Assembly (NCBI GenBank): GCA_013398295.1
Contig: VZSF01001069.1
Location: 86,780 to 150,779, forward strand
DNA: 64,000 nucleotides
From: Chionis minor
Taxonomy: Eukaryota; Chordata; Aves; Charadriiformes; Chionididae
Direction: 5' to 3'
In this document: piece after piece, positions 10,431-23,100 of the stretch
Layout of the letters: the number at the start of each line of letters is the position of its first letter
Numbering within the stretch: position 1 is the stretch's first letter
Notes under the pieces: generated by a model
Told to the model about the DNA's origin: nothing
Seen by the model: only the letters and a program-made list of their open reading frames with translations
The model's database searches: none
Position numbers and translations under genes: made by a program

Positions 10431-13400
10431 TGGAATTCTGCTTGTCAAATACAGCTCTGATGTGCTCAAAGCTGTATATATATCCTGAAAATATCTTCCA
10501 CCATTCTTTTTTACATTTGTTGACTGTGAAATGGAAATAATTTCCATGTAGATAAAGGAAATAACTAAACAAAACCTTGAAAAATCAGGAGTTTCTATTT
10601 GCTATTCCAGGCTGTTTTGTATACCCACTAGATGTCACAAGCAACAGAGAAATGTAAAGGATGAATTTGTTTCTTTGTCTCTAATTGCTTTTTGCTTTCA
10701 TTCTTAAAATGATATTTATGGACTCCTATTCATCACTGTTGGTTTAGTTTTTTCCTGTTAAATGTTACATCCAGCCCATTCACTGTAGCTGATTCATATG
10801 AACCAAGCACAAGGACTCAGATCTCTAATGATTTGTTTAGTGGGGAAACAGAAAGCGTTATTAAAAACTCTGTTAATACAGCCCTTGTCAGAAATAGATC
10901 TTTGTAGAATGTGTACCTGCCTTCTAGCTAAAATAAGACGCTCCCTTGTCTGTCAGATTAGGATGGATTTGTCAAAGGGATTGGACAATGTTAGGTCACT
11001 TCTTAGTTTGAGCATTTGTTCAGGTGGAGTTTACGCTTGCCCACATTCAGCAGTCTAAACTATATATCCAAGATGGATGATAGTTATAGATGAAATGTGA
11101 CGTGACAGAATTGTAATATTGCAAATTGATTTCTTTTTTTCCTTAATCAATTGCATTCAGATTTTTTTTTATTATTATTTATCTATTTATTTATTTATTT
11201 GTTTCCTAGAAACTTGGTAAGCCTGCTTTTTGTCCCAGGTAGAAGCAAGTGTTCCTAGTTGAGATTTAATTCTATTCTCTGACTAGATTCAGGACTGCGT
11301 AATCATGTTAATACATATGACAGACTCCAGCTGACTCCAGCTGTGGTGATGGCTCAGAGTTTTTAAGAATGATGTCTATACTTGAAATAGGTTGACTTGT
11401 TTAGAAGATTCCAGTACATACGGGTATTGTAACTTAACTTTTGTGGTGATGAAAGTATTGAAGTTTGCTTCTTTGCAATTCATTGTGAAATTTCAAGCTG
11501 CAGAATTCAAGCCACGTAAAGGAATTAAACACCATTTTTCAGGCATCCATATTTTTTGGCTGTCCTTGAAAGTCTTAGCCTTTCAATTCAATGTGTAGAA
11601 TGCTCTTGCTTTATGAGATCTAAGCTTATATTAATGGTTATTTGGAAATTGAGTTATTATAATTAAAAGTTTACATTTTCATACTTGAAATTGGAAGTAG
11701 GAAGCCAAATTAGCTTCTGTCACTGTCACAAAAATAGAAAATATATGTAATATATATAATGCATATGTATTTTGTGTATAAAACATAATACGCTTTTGTA
11801 ACAGTGGACAGGGCTAAGTAAAATATTACCCAGTCCCTTGGTGTTGCCTAGACTTTCTCATAGTCAAAAAAAGAAGTTACTAACTTATTGTACTATTATT
11901 CAGTTAAAGAAAGATGACTCCTGTAGTATTACTTGGTAATGACTATAAAAAGTCTCTAATACAGTAACAGTAAATATTTTTTTCATGCTTTACATGAGCT
12001 GGGGTACATGAAAAAACTGTAAATGATACCTTAAATGCCTACTCTGCTCTATAGTAATTTGTAATTTACACTTTTAACCTAATAATAAGTTTATGCTTTC
12101 CAACAAAGTACAAAAGACAATGATTTCTTCACTTCTTGGTTGTGATAGTTGCCTGTAATACTTTACAGTAAGAAATGGCTCTGTAGTTTAATTTTAAACT
12201 GTGTTTAGGAGCAGTTTGCAACTCTTTAACTAAAATTTTATAGTTTAAGGTAATGTGAACTTCCATTGCAAATAATGTCAGAGTTAGAAGAGATCTTGTT
12301 TTTTTGGTTTTTTTGGTTTTTTACATTGTTGTGTTTTAAATGCATACTTACTATTGTTCTCAAAATTAATTCTTTCAAATTAGGTATTTTCTTCCTAATA
12401 TAGAACATATGTAGCTTTCCTTCAGATTGGCCTCCCAGCCTCAGTTATATGATAAAACATGACTGCTTGTTCAGCTATCTGAGCTCCAAGCAGACTAATT
12501 TCCGGGCTGGAGACAGGAGGCTGAGCAGTAACTAATGACTGGCATGATTACAGTATTTAACTTGAGACTTGCTGCTGGATTGACAAGAAAGCAGAACCTG
12601 TTTGGGAGCTCATGCTTTACTCTTTCTGATGTGACAATGACCTTTTATATTTCCTATCAAGGTCTGTTCTGTTGGTCATCTTCTTGCCTTTGATTTGTAA
12701 ACACACAAGACTTGGGCATTTGATTTTGTCTGGTTTGTTGTGTTAGGGTTTTTTTTAGGAAAAAAAAAGATGTTGAAATTTTGCTGTTGAATTTTTCCCA
12801 GTGAAAAATAACTGAAAAAAAAAAAAGAAACTGATTGATTAAGACAGTTGTACACGTAAGAGCAGTTTTTTCTGGCGTGACCACTTCCTTTTGTTTCTCA
12901 AGAATGCCAGAGCAAATGGTATTTGTATTACTGCATGTGGCCCGTGTACATTTTTAATCGATGATCTGTAGAGGTATGAAGCTGTGGAAAAGCAATGATG
13001 TTTTCTTCCTTCTTTATCATGGGTTAATGGGAGGAAGAAGCAGTGGGAAAGGAGAGTCCTGTCGCTGATCTAAGTTTACCTTCATCCCATATAGAAGGAG
13101 AAAGCGCTTGCTTAACTCTGTACGTACGTGGCTTATAATGGGAAACAAGAGGCTTTGGACTGAGTAGAAATGCATAGCTTGGGAAGAATATCCTTTTGAA
13201 GAAGGGAGAGGATTTCGGATAAAGCTATCAAGCCTGGGCAGGTGAGAAAAGAGGAAAAACGAAGAAATACAATAGTTGCGTACAGCATGAGAACTTCTGA
13301 AAGGGGGGAGCTTTTGGGTTGTCTTCAGGAAAATCGCTGCTAATATGTCTTAGCCCAATGTGTTTGTTGCACCTGGTATTCCCAGTACAAGTGCCTGGAG

Positions 13401-13678
13401 ACTGTCTCTGACTATCTGAATTTTGGAATTCTTGTCTATTAAACCAGCTGAGAGCCCATACCTCATGACAGATGGAGTAAATCAGTGATAGGGGCAGCTG
13501 CCTCCCTACAGGTTCTTAGTAGGTTAATAGATAAGGCCAAGTAGTCAGCAGAAACCCTCCTCTGTGAAGGGCAGCAATTTTTATGCCAGTTCTTCAATGC
13601 CTACAAGAACTTTGCCCACGCAATTGAAGAGTCCTAGGAGGGACAGCAGCCGAGTAAGGGAAGAGTCCCTGGGGTTGA
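10431..13678 (+). other. Intron 5, second part: AT-rich, simple repeats only
   Basis: Mostly AT-rich sequence with a (tta)/(ttta) microsatellite at 11162-11201, a perfect 10-bp tandem duplication gactccagct at 11323-11342, and T-runs near 12298-12322. From about 13040 on the + strand becomes purine-rich. No gene or nameable transposon is seen. Confidence 0.7.
11162..11201. repeat. (TTA)n/(TTTA)n microsatellite
   Basis: A T-run passes into att repeats and then about five copies of tatt/ttta. It is a simple-sequence repeat and probably polymorphic in length. Confidence 0.85.
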
Positions 13679-13787
13679 AGAACAGGATGTTGCAGAGGAT
13701 AGCGAAAAAGGTTTGAGGCAGAGGATGTAATTGAAATAGAGATTCATTTTCTGGGGCAGGAGAGAATACATCTAAAATATTTGAGAT
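13679..13787. repeat. Copy A of a 109-bp unit duplicated 2,008 bp downstream
   Basis: Bases 13679 to about 13787 align without gaps for roughly the first 100 bp to 15687-15795. There are about eight differences, mainly transitions. The shared core runs from agaacaggatgttgcagagg onward. Similarity ends abruptly on both sides. I do not recognise the family. It could be two insertions of a short repeat or a local duplicative transposition. Confidence 0.85.
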
Positions 13788-15686
13788 CAGTTACCTTCAT
13801 CTGACCCTCCCCGATAGGAAAATAATTGGTGATGGTCCTATGTCTAAGGTCAATAGAAGAAAAAGGCAGGGGGGAAGGTTTTTTCCAAGCTGGGAAGAGG
13901 GTGAAGAAGCTAATCAACAGCACAGAGAAAGGGGTGGGAGGAAGCAAAAAGCATTCTCAGTGAAAGCGTTAGTAGTACATAGTAACTGAGGCAAAAGAGG
14001 AAAAAAACAAAGAAAACAACTGAAGTGGTGCTGTACTGAAGAAACTGATTTGCGCTTAGAAGTTAAAGATATTTTGGGATAATACACATGAATAAAACTA
14101 AGCTTATATAGCAAACTGACACAACTTTATATGGGACTTGATACTTCTCAAGTATGTTTTTATTATAAAGAAAACATACAATTCATATTTAGTCTATAGT
14201 CCTGCTGAAGATGCTTGTGTGTGCTTAAGTGACAGCGGTTAGGTGTAAATGAATCGGGGAGGGAATGCGATTCTTTGAGACTCTTTCCTTGGACAGGTAT
14301 TCAAAAGTTCTTTCAACTTTACATGGCGTTTCTGTATCTGTTGATGGTAGCAGTTAGCACGAGAAGAAGAAGGAGGCAAAAATTTTTGGGGATGTATTGA
14401 GATCTTGTATGTTTGGTCTTACCCCTGGCAGAGCTCCTTGCCATGCAGGCTATGGCAGGTTATGTTCAAGAGGTTTCCTGTCTGCCAGCCGTGGAGTACT
14501 GCTGCACGAGCAGCTGTAAAAGGACGTGTACTCTTTCTCAAGTTGCATGGTTTATTTATTCATCTGTCCCCCAATGATTGTAAACTTTGTTCAGGAGCTT
14601 AACAGCAAAAACGCTCTTTTGGTCAGTGAGCTCTTGTCTTTTTTTTGTAGGAGTTGCGGGAATGTAACTTTTTAATTTTGCTGGATTTTGCTTTATAGTG
14701 GCTACTATTAGCTTGAACTGAAATAGAGGTTCTTTATGTGCAATAGGATGTGAGTGTGTACATGTAAGTGTGTCCCTGGTCTGAAGAGCTAACCGGACAA
14801 AGGAAGTATTATTACTCTCTTCCCTGCCCCCAAGACAGGCTGAGGCACGTGGGGTTGTTACTTGTTGAAGGCTGAGCAGGGAAGCTTCGGCAGACTTAGC
14901 AATCGACCAAATATCCTGAGTTTCAGCCTGAGGTTTTAACTGGGGCGGGTTCATCTTGCCTGTTTTATTAAGGTGCTGTAAGGCTGTTGAATTTTGCATG
15001 GTCTAGGAGTGAGTATAAATTAAAATGCAGGGCATTTGAGGAGAAAGCAGGAAGAAAGGAAAGGAAGGCAATAAGATTAATTAAAAAAATTAATAAATAC
15101 TGCTTTCAAATACCAGCTAGTATTATTCTTTTCTTCTTGCTACAGGGCCATGTGTCCTTGTGTCTTTTTTTGTGGAATACTAAACCTGCTAAACCCTAGT
15201 TTAATTAATTTTTGATCTCCTTTTTGTCATTGGGACGTGGAGTATATCATCTTGAGATATTTTGTGCAGGTTTGTAAAGGAGTCATTGAGGAATTGCTGA
15301 GTGAAGGAAAAAAATTAGTTCACTGTAGCAAACTCTTAACTACATGGTCCAGCTCACAGGAGTGTTCATCGCCACAGGGGTAAACACAGGAGTTACATCA
15401 TCAACTCAAAGTCTAATTTAACTGAAATGAATTAAGTTTAATCAATTCAACTAAAAATAAGTTAGAGGTAGTTTAAAGCTCTACAAGATGTGAATCTTCA
15501 TAAAATTTTCAATTTTGACCGTACTTTCCTACTTAGTTTATTTTCTAAATTTTCTGTTAAAAAGAATTCCTGTCAGCTTTTTCTACACATAGTGGAACGT
15601 TTATTATAAACAAAATGCTACAGTGGTGGTATTATTTTTAAAAAAGCTTCAGTTTAAAACAGAAAAGCACATCTCCTTTCTTTTGG
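13788..15686 (+). other. Intron 5 between the two 109-bp copies
   Basis: A mixed-composition stretch. 13800-14020 is purine-rich. A possible MIR-type SINE remnant lies at 14795-14885. Otherwise there is nothing I can name. Confidence 0.6.
14795..14885 (+). repeat. Possible MIR-type SINE core remnant
   Basis: The order gtattatta ... gacaggctgaggcac ... ggggttgttacttgttgaagg resembles the conserved MIR core (tattatt..., gaaactgaggcac, gaggttaagtgacttgcccaagg) with indels. MIR-like elements occur as ancient relics in amniote genomes. The match is from memory and weak; chance similarity is possible. Confidence 0.4.
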
Positions 15687-15795
15687 AGAACAGGATGTTG
15701 CAGAGGATAGCGAAAAAGGTTTGAGGCAGAGGATGTAACTGAAATAGAGGTTCGTTTTCTGGGGTAGGAGAGCGTACATCTAACGTATGTAAGAG
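15687..15795. repeat. Copy B of the duplicated 109-bp unit
   Basis: This is the second copy, in direct orientation with copy A at 13679-13787. Differences include t/c, a/g and aa/cg changes; three of them put a CG where copy A has CA or AA. The flanking sequences are unrelated to those of copy A. Confidence 0.85.
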
Positions 15796-18700
15796 ATTAC
15801 AGCTGCAAATACCTGCAGCAGTAAGAGGTGATATGTAAGTACCTAAGAAAATAGGTCATATTATCTGCGTTGAAAGAACCTGGTAGTGATTTTCATTGTT
15901 TGAGACTAGAGTTGTCATCAGGTCTTTATGATACATAAAGTTAAGCGCAGTCCCTGCTCAGAGAACTTCTTTTCCTTCTGCAGGTTCAGACCTGTAGGTA
16001 TTTGCATACATCAGTCTTTGACAGATTACAGAAGTTCTGAAGGGCAAATTCAGAAAGCTGTTTTCATGTTCTTCGATACCAATAGCTACTAGGATTACAG
16101 GACTCTGGCACTGCTTTACCTGGTTGTGCCATCCGTTGTTGTCTCCAGTAACAAGGTTTTCAGACTTCCCTTGCCTCTCACAAGCTGACAAATAACTATC
16201 TAAAGCATTAAAAACCCCACAGGATGTCTACAGAGTATATGTTTATTTGTTGTTAGCAGGTATCTGAAAATTTATCTCTTCTAGCTGTGCAAAAGATTTA
16301 ACATTTTGCAATTTTAAAAAAGACGTGTAATGCTGACATGGCAGTAATGATTAAGAAAGTTGTGTAATCCAATCATTATCTTTCTCTTGCTTCCCTTTTT
16401 CCTTTTCTTTGGGTTATTTGGGATGTGATGATTAGTATTCCCTCCCTCTTGTCCACTTTTCCTCTGGTTGCATTATCATAGTCTGTGAGATGATGATCTA
16501 GCAAAGGGTACAGCAAACAAAATCACTTTATAGTAGGGTGCCAGTAATGCATAGCATAGACTTTTAAGTTACTTGAATAATTCTCACAGGGGGTGTGGTA
16601 CACGCTGTCTCAGAACGCTGAAGATCAAAGCTGGTTATGCTACTTTGGACAGAAATGATGGTGGTAGCAAACTCAGTGGCTTGGAACCTACAGTTCACAG
16701 ATGCAGTGGCAGCACAATAATTTTGGTAAGAGCTAAAGTCCATGCCAGGGATCAGAGCACCATCGTACTAATCAACTGAACAAAGACAGTCTCCGGTCTG
16801 GAGCGTTCCTGTGGCCTGTCGTTACAGAGGAGAAGAGGGAAGGATGCCTAAAGTGAATGTGGGCCTTCCTGGGAAGCCAACAGTAGCAGGGAGCTGTTCC
16901 TTTGAAATGGCTGCGGTGTGCCTGGAGAATTGGTTCCTTCCTGTCCCTTGGTGGAGAACTCAAGCCTTGCAGGAAGCAGGGAGCTCAGGGCACCCTTAGT
17001 TCTGAGTGACTTCTGAACAGCACAGTGTAGCAGAAGTAGCTTCTGCCCACCTCCCAGTTCCAAAAGCCCTGAGTATAGAGCAGTTACAAGTTCCTCCAGA
17101 GCTGAAACTGGGGAGGAAAAAAAAGAAAAAAAAAAAAAACCCAAATTGGAATGACACTGTGTTTCTATCCACAAGCATTAAGCACAGCAAAAGAAAGAGG
17201 TAAAAATCGTTCAATGAAGCAGCCTTGTTACTTTTTACTGTAGCTGGTTCTGAAGCACTTGAAATCTTTAATATTTTTCAGTTAGTTCAGGCATAAGACA
17301 GATAAGAAAGAACTAGCATAGTTGTTATACTCTACACTTATGGCAAATAGATATATTCTCATAACTGTATTTTTAAAATCTATATTTGAAAACTAGTGTT
17401 TTCTGTTACCTATAGGAGGAACAAGTCCAGGAGAGCATAAAATACTAGGTTTTTCTGTGTCAGGTAGGACTTAGGATTGGTTACGTTCTGCATCTAGAGA
17501 TTGTCCACTGGAAGTAAAACGAGAGTCTGGTAGTATAGAGCAATGGACCCAAATCATGAGCGGGGAATGTAGAGGAGAGGGAAGATGATGTCTTTGGAAA
17601 ATTCTGTCTAGTCTCATCTCTTTGCTTCCTCAGTGAAAATTTAACTCTGTCAGATGCATTAGAATATGACTTTTTTTTTTTTTAATTAGTTCATCATTAG
17701 CCATGATGACTTTGTTAGAGTTTCAGAAGAAGAAATGATTTCTTCCTAAAAATGATGAAAATTATTAATTTGATTAAGCTAATTAATCTGTAATGTATCC
17801 AGAAAAAAATCTGGAGATATTTGGAGAATATTTAGTTAAGTTAGAAGTCACAATAAGATAGAGACACTTGTCAACAGGGATTGTCTTTAACAAAGGAAGT
17901 GCAAAGACCCCTGAAATATTCAGGTGAATAGGAAAACTTGTGTCCAGTTCAGCAAGTGCTAGTGTTTTGTATTGCTTATGTAGGCATTGTAGGCAAATTT
18001 TAAAACTGGAAAAAAAGCAGACATATCATAAGTTAAAAAAAACCAGTTCTGAAGTACTGTAAAAATGAAGAAAAAATTAAATTGTTTGCTTTTGTGTAGA
18101 ATGTGTTAGGACAAATTAGACAAATAGATATATTGATAAATTTACAAATACTGTGTTAAAGGAGGCTTGAGAGATCCTTGGAGAATTCAGGAACCTTGAG
18201 AGTTGTTTCTATAATGGTTACAAATGTTTGAAATTGTGTGAGATTTCTGTATTGCTTATAAGCACTTCTGAAAAACTTGAAAAAACTTTAAAAATGCTAC
18301 CAATAAAGAGGTCCTGCTGAGGTATAATTTGAAACACTTTTCACCTTGTATAAAGGTTTATATTATCCAAGAACACTCGACGAATGAAAAGAAGCTCTTG
18401 AAAATGCCGGGAGGAAGTCACAGGATACAGGAAAGCTGTTGTACAAAATCAAACTGAAAGGGCAGTCTAGCCTAGGATCCCTTCACAGCCAGTAGCCAGA
18501 TTAAAAGGAAAAGTGGCATTCCAAGAGTTCTTTCCCAGGGCCAGTAATTTTGTGGCTCAGAATTTTTCTGAGCAAGTGGCATTATAATAATTTTTAATGC
18601 TTTGTCATTTTGTTTTCTGTGGTGTTTGTGACCAGCTTGCTTTGTCATGTTATGTGAACCAGTGTGTCCCAGCATTCTTTCCAATGTGAAAACTAGTCAC

Positions 18701-19628
18701 ATGCTTCCCATTTCCTCTTTCTTTTTTTTTGACCTATGTATGGAACTTCCCTCATGTTTTGTGCCTTGTTTTCTCGAAGAGCCTACAGTTGAGGCCCTTT
18801 GGGTGTCTTGCTAGACTGTGTCTGCTTCTACCTAATAGCTGTGTTGATTCATGAAGGAACTACACTAGGTATATAGGGTTTGATTTTTCTTTTACAAAAG
18901 CTGCATTGATTCTTCCACATTACTGTACTTACCAGTATTCCTACAGCAGTTAAAATCTAGCTGTTGAAAAAAGGAGGCTTATGGCATACTTCTTGATTCT
19001 GAATGTTTTTTAAATTTAGATTGGTGTGGGGATGGGTTTAGAAATTGAAATTACAGGAATTGTGCAATTTCTTGCCTTTTTTTTTTTCTTTGATAAGAAG
19101 ATACAGGAATTTCTGTAAACTTGATAACAAGGTCATGCTCTGGCTCTGTGGGGATCCATGTCTTCCTTTTACGCTCTGACTTAATCTGCTTCATTGGCTT
19201 ATGTTAATTGCCTGGTTTTTAAACTGCAGGCACGGATTCTTTGTATAAAACCAAATAACCTTCTTGGGAATGTTCCGCTTCCTCCAGTTCTTCTATATGA
19301 CATTTTTTGTTATTAATATCAAGGTTTTGAAACGAATTCTTTAAATGGAAAGCATTTAACTGTCTGTAGAGTACAGCATCAAGATTCAAGAACACGTTTT
19401 TCACTGTTTTCCAATCTAAGTTTTATGAAGATTTTCAAGTCTTGATTGGGTGAATCAAAAAGTAATTTTGTTGACCCATCCTTGGTCATTGACGTGCATA
19501 CTGACAGCACTCACAAAACGCAATTGTTGCAAATGTGGGAACTGGGCAGAGGCTGTCAGTCCAAAGATCCAGTGCCTCGGACTGAAGCCTCGGCATGAAC
19601 AAGCCATGAGGGCAAACCACACAGCTCC
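15796..19628 (+). other. Intron 5, third part: AT-rich, one ancient-repeat candidate
   Basis: No gene is recognised. A candidate ancient amniote repeat fragment lies at about 16738-16800. An A-rich run occurs at 17117-17139. The rest is ordinary AT-rich intronic sequence. Confidence 0.6.
16738..16800 (+). repeat. Candidate ancient amniote interspersed repeat fragment
   Basis: The phrase gggatcagagcaccatcgta followed by ...caactgaacaaagacagtctcc resembles, from memory, a widespread reptile/bird repeat with the order agcaccattgtgctagg, ctgtacaaacacataac, aaagacagtccctgcccc. The family name is not certain and the match is short. Confidence 0.35.
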
Positions 19629-20178
19629 TGTGGTGGGTTGACCCCAGCTGGCAGGTGAGTCCCCCCACCCAGACGCTTGTTCACTTCCCTGCAGTGGGAT
19701 GGGAGAGAGAAACTGAAGGGCAAAAGCTGAAAACCCGTGGGTTGAGGTAAAGAGGGTTTGATAGGTGAAGCACAGTGGTCCACACGAGCAAAGCAAAATA
19801 AGGAATTTATTGACTACTTCCTATTGGCCGTTTTCTGGAAAGCAGAGTCTTCAGCATAGGTTAACAGTTACTTGGAAAGAAAAATGCCATAACCACAAAT
19901 CTCCCACCCCCTCCTCCTTTCCCCCAGCTTTTTCTGCTGAGCCTGAAGTCTCCCTCTGGTCAGCTCGGGTCCAGTCCCAGTCTCTTGACCAACCCCAGCC
20001 TCCACACTGGGGACAGCAAAGGGAGAAAAGGATAAAGAAAGGAAACCTTGACACACTGCTCAGCCATGGCCAAAACACCGCTGTGTTCGCAACACTGTTT
20101 TACTCACAAATCCGAAACACAGCATTTCTACCAGCCGCTGTGAAGAAAATTAACTCCATCCCAGCCAGATCCAGTACA
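19629..20178 (+). mobile_element. Solo LTR of an endogenous retrovirus
   Basis: This segment of about 550 bp begins TGTGGTGGGTTGACC and ends with ..ccagatccagtaCA, the TG...CA termini of retroviral LTRs. Both ends resemble avian ERV (ERVL-like) LTRs that I know: a start like tgtggtgggttgaccctggc and an end like gaagaaaattaactctatcc (here gaagaaaattaactccatcc at about 20142-20161). No internal gag/pol/env sequence flanks it, so it is a solo LTR left by recombination. A perfect target-site duplication is not seen; ctcc occurs just outside both ends with a one-base offset. The orientation is inferred from the TG start. Subfamily uncertain. Confidence 0.75.
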
Positions 20179-23100
20179 CCTCCCAAAAAGTTTTTCGGAC
20201 CATGTGGATTTATAGTGGACTTTTTATTTAAGAAAATAAAGAAATGGATAAGAATTTTCCAGAATTCAGCTTTAATTGAAATTCACATTGGAATTTTTGA
20301 AATTCGAATTAGTAAAATTAAAAATTTAATTATCGGTGCAGCAAATTGAAAATAAACCATAATGACATAATTATAGGAGTGATCTCACTGAAGTTCTGTA
20401 TGGCAGATTCCACTGTGTTAAGCACTGGTGTCCTGGATTGTTTGTCCTTTATTCACAGTTTCAACTTGTGTAACTATAAATCCAGTAGTGTTCTGTGCAT
20501 GATTTGTCATAGATTTATATGCAAAATAAATCATTACACGTGGGGCTGTGTGTGTAGTTGCTACTACATGGTAGTTCATCTGAGTTCCCTTATAAAAACA
20601 GGTGAGAAAACAGTGAGAAAAGCTGCTGTTCTGACAATTGTGAAATAGTAGAATTTTACGTATTTTTACAAGTTTTCAAAGCAATATGAGGTGGAGTTGG
20701 TCCTGTTCTCTTTCCTCTCACTTCCAGAGCCCCCAAAACCCCTTCTGGATTTTGCCATACCCAGGATATTTTCATAACAAGATGTCTAAAGGATCTGGTG
20801 AACATTTATTATAGATTGCTCAATTTACATAATTAAATAGTTGGCTGTTCTATGACTTGTCTAGTATGATGTCCACACATTTTATCTATAGCTTTAGATA
20901 CTGATGAGTAACTGTCCCGAAGCGTCGTAAGCCTTCTTGTTCTTTTGGCACACCAAAATGATGTGATGCTCTTTGCACTGAGTGAATGTTTGTCACCATT
21001 TTTATGTGTGGCCATTAATGCCAATGTGGCCTTATATTAATACAGGAAATGTATGAGTAATTCAATAGAGTTGTTTCCATAAAAACAAATGAATATTTTC
21101 TTTAGAGTAAAAAAATATTTGATTCGTGCTGTTTTTATACACTCACAGGGGCTGCTGTCACATGGTTTGTGTGTGTTTGCAAATGACTCCTGCCATTTAA
21201 AGAATGTAATTTTTTTACTTGGAAAGTTGCATTTCCTCTGTCTTTTTCCTTTTCAAAAATGTTTGAGTCATCCAGCTCGTAAAACAGGAATAATACCGTA
21301 TAACCAGTGTCACAGCACAACAAGGACAAATCGGTGTGTATATGTATACTAAGATTAAAATTCTTTGAAAGGATTTAGTTAGTAGTTCTTATAGTCATAG
21401 AAATCATCATCATCATAATTTGAAAAACAGTCAAAGAAGAATTAACTGTGTCGTGCTTATTGTTTGTGAGGAAGCAAGAACATGGCCAAAACAAAATGTG
21501 TTGTACAAAGCATATAACTGACAAATATTTTATCAAAATTATGAAGAGAAATGTTTGACAGGAAAGAGATTTGCCGTGAGTCCTTTGGGGGGACACTATT
21601 TTTTCCTCCTTTAGAAGCTGCATGCTCAGATTGGTTTGCTCTGTAATTCCTCCCAAAGAGCCAGTGAAGGTTCTGGTGGTCTGGATTTTCTGGTGGTTCT
21701 AAATGCAAGGAAGGGAGGGTGTTATTTGTTCAAGTTTCTCAGGTAAGGACTTGAAATTTTGTAAATGATAAGTGGACATAGATCACATATCTATCTTTCC
21801 ATACAATGGAAAGTGAAGTGCTAGGTAGCAAAAATCTAGAAGAACTTAATTTATCAGTAGTAACTAAGTCGATAACAATAAAATGTGATTTAATTGTAAC
21901 CGATAATCAGATTAAGTGTTACTGTGTCAATATTAAATATGTTTCTAGTATAGTTATGACTCTCCATGGTCTAGTAGAGGTAGAGGAAAATTATGACATT
22001 TTCAGGCAAGTATCAGTTTAACACAACACTGGTTTGTAAAAGTCTGTTGCTGACCTTTATTTAGAGTACTCTTTATAGAGAAGATTTTCATTATTTAATC
22101 ACTACTTTAAATTAGCCAGCTAATAGCCAGTAATGCACAAAGTGTTCAAAGCATGAAAAGCCCAAGAGAACAGCAAAAGAAAAGGCAACGGAGATAACAA
22201 ATAGAGCGAGAGTTGAAATATTCCTTATGAAGCAATGAGCTGCTGAAAACAGCGGAAGGAGAACAGTCAGGAACGAAACTGAATAGAATCAAAGCAGCAT
22301 GGGTAAATGGTAACATCTGAATCAGACAGGGATTGACAAAAAGCATTTTGATGAGCCCCATGGAAAATGAAGACATTAATGCTTAAAGGTCAGTTCATAG
22401 CCAAGTTTCAACACATTGTCGGTTCGCAGCCACGGAGTTGTACACGCTGTTTCGCTATCAGCACATTTTGAAAAAGCTGTAGTAAGTTACTGGCTGGAAA
22501 TCTTGACATGTTGCTAAGCTCGCTGAGGTGTTACAAGCTGTGCAACAAGGATTTTGGATAAATTTCAGAAAAAGCAGGAGGGATATCACTAAGATCCGTT
22601 CTTACTGATCTTAAATATAAAGCGGGAAAAAAAGAAGAGGTAATAGTAATCCTTCTAAAGGAAATATTACTGGAAGAGTAGTGGCACAGGTCTGCCTGCT
22701 CTTCTCTGAATCTTCAGCTGCTCCGTGTGCCCCATTAAGGACACTCACATCAGCACGTGGCTTTTGTGGTGTGAGAATCTTGCTATTTTTTTAGCGTCTT
22801 TTGTGTTTTGCTATACTGTACTTTTGTGGTATGAAATTTATTTTTCAAAGAAGAAACTTGACTACTGATGTGGCAAGTTATTGGGCAAATCGCTATTGTG
22901 GAGACTTTGTCATCTTCATGTTTAAAAAAACCCACATTTCCTGAGGATTGTATTTTGCCTCTGCAGCTTAAAATGCAATACAGGCTTTTCCCATATGTGC
23001 ACAGCTTTGTATTTTATGTGAGCTTTGAGCGGATTTTCAAGTAGGGTATAGCATACGTTACGTGTCTTAAACAAATGGATGATGACAAAAGATTCTGTCA

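Noticed and set aside
14556..14999. 147-codon antisense open frame in intron 5
   Set aside because: It has no recognisable domain or codon bias. It overlaps the possible MIR relic and reads like chance sequence.
16573..17139. Possible processed pseudogene ending in the A-run at 17117-17139
   Set aside because: No upstream frame matches a known protein, no target-site duplication flanks it, and mRNA retrocopies are rare in CR1-dominated bird genomes.
19765..20349. 194-codon open frame, the longest in the window
   Set aside because: It starts inside the solo LTR and runs into AT-rich intron. It has no domain, no similarity that I recognise, and Lys/Ile/Asn-rich chance composition at its end.
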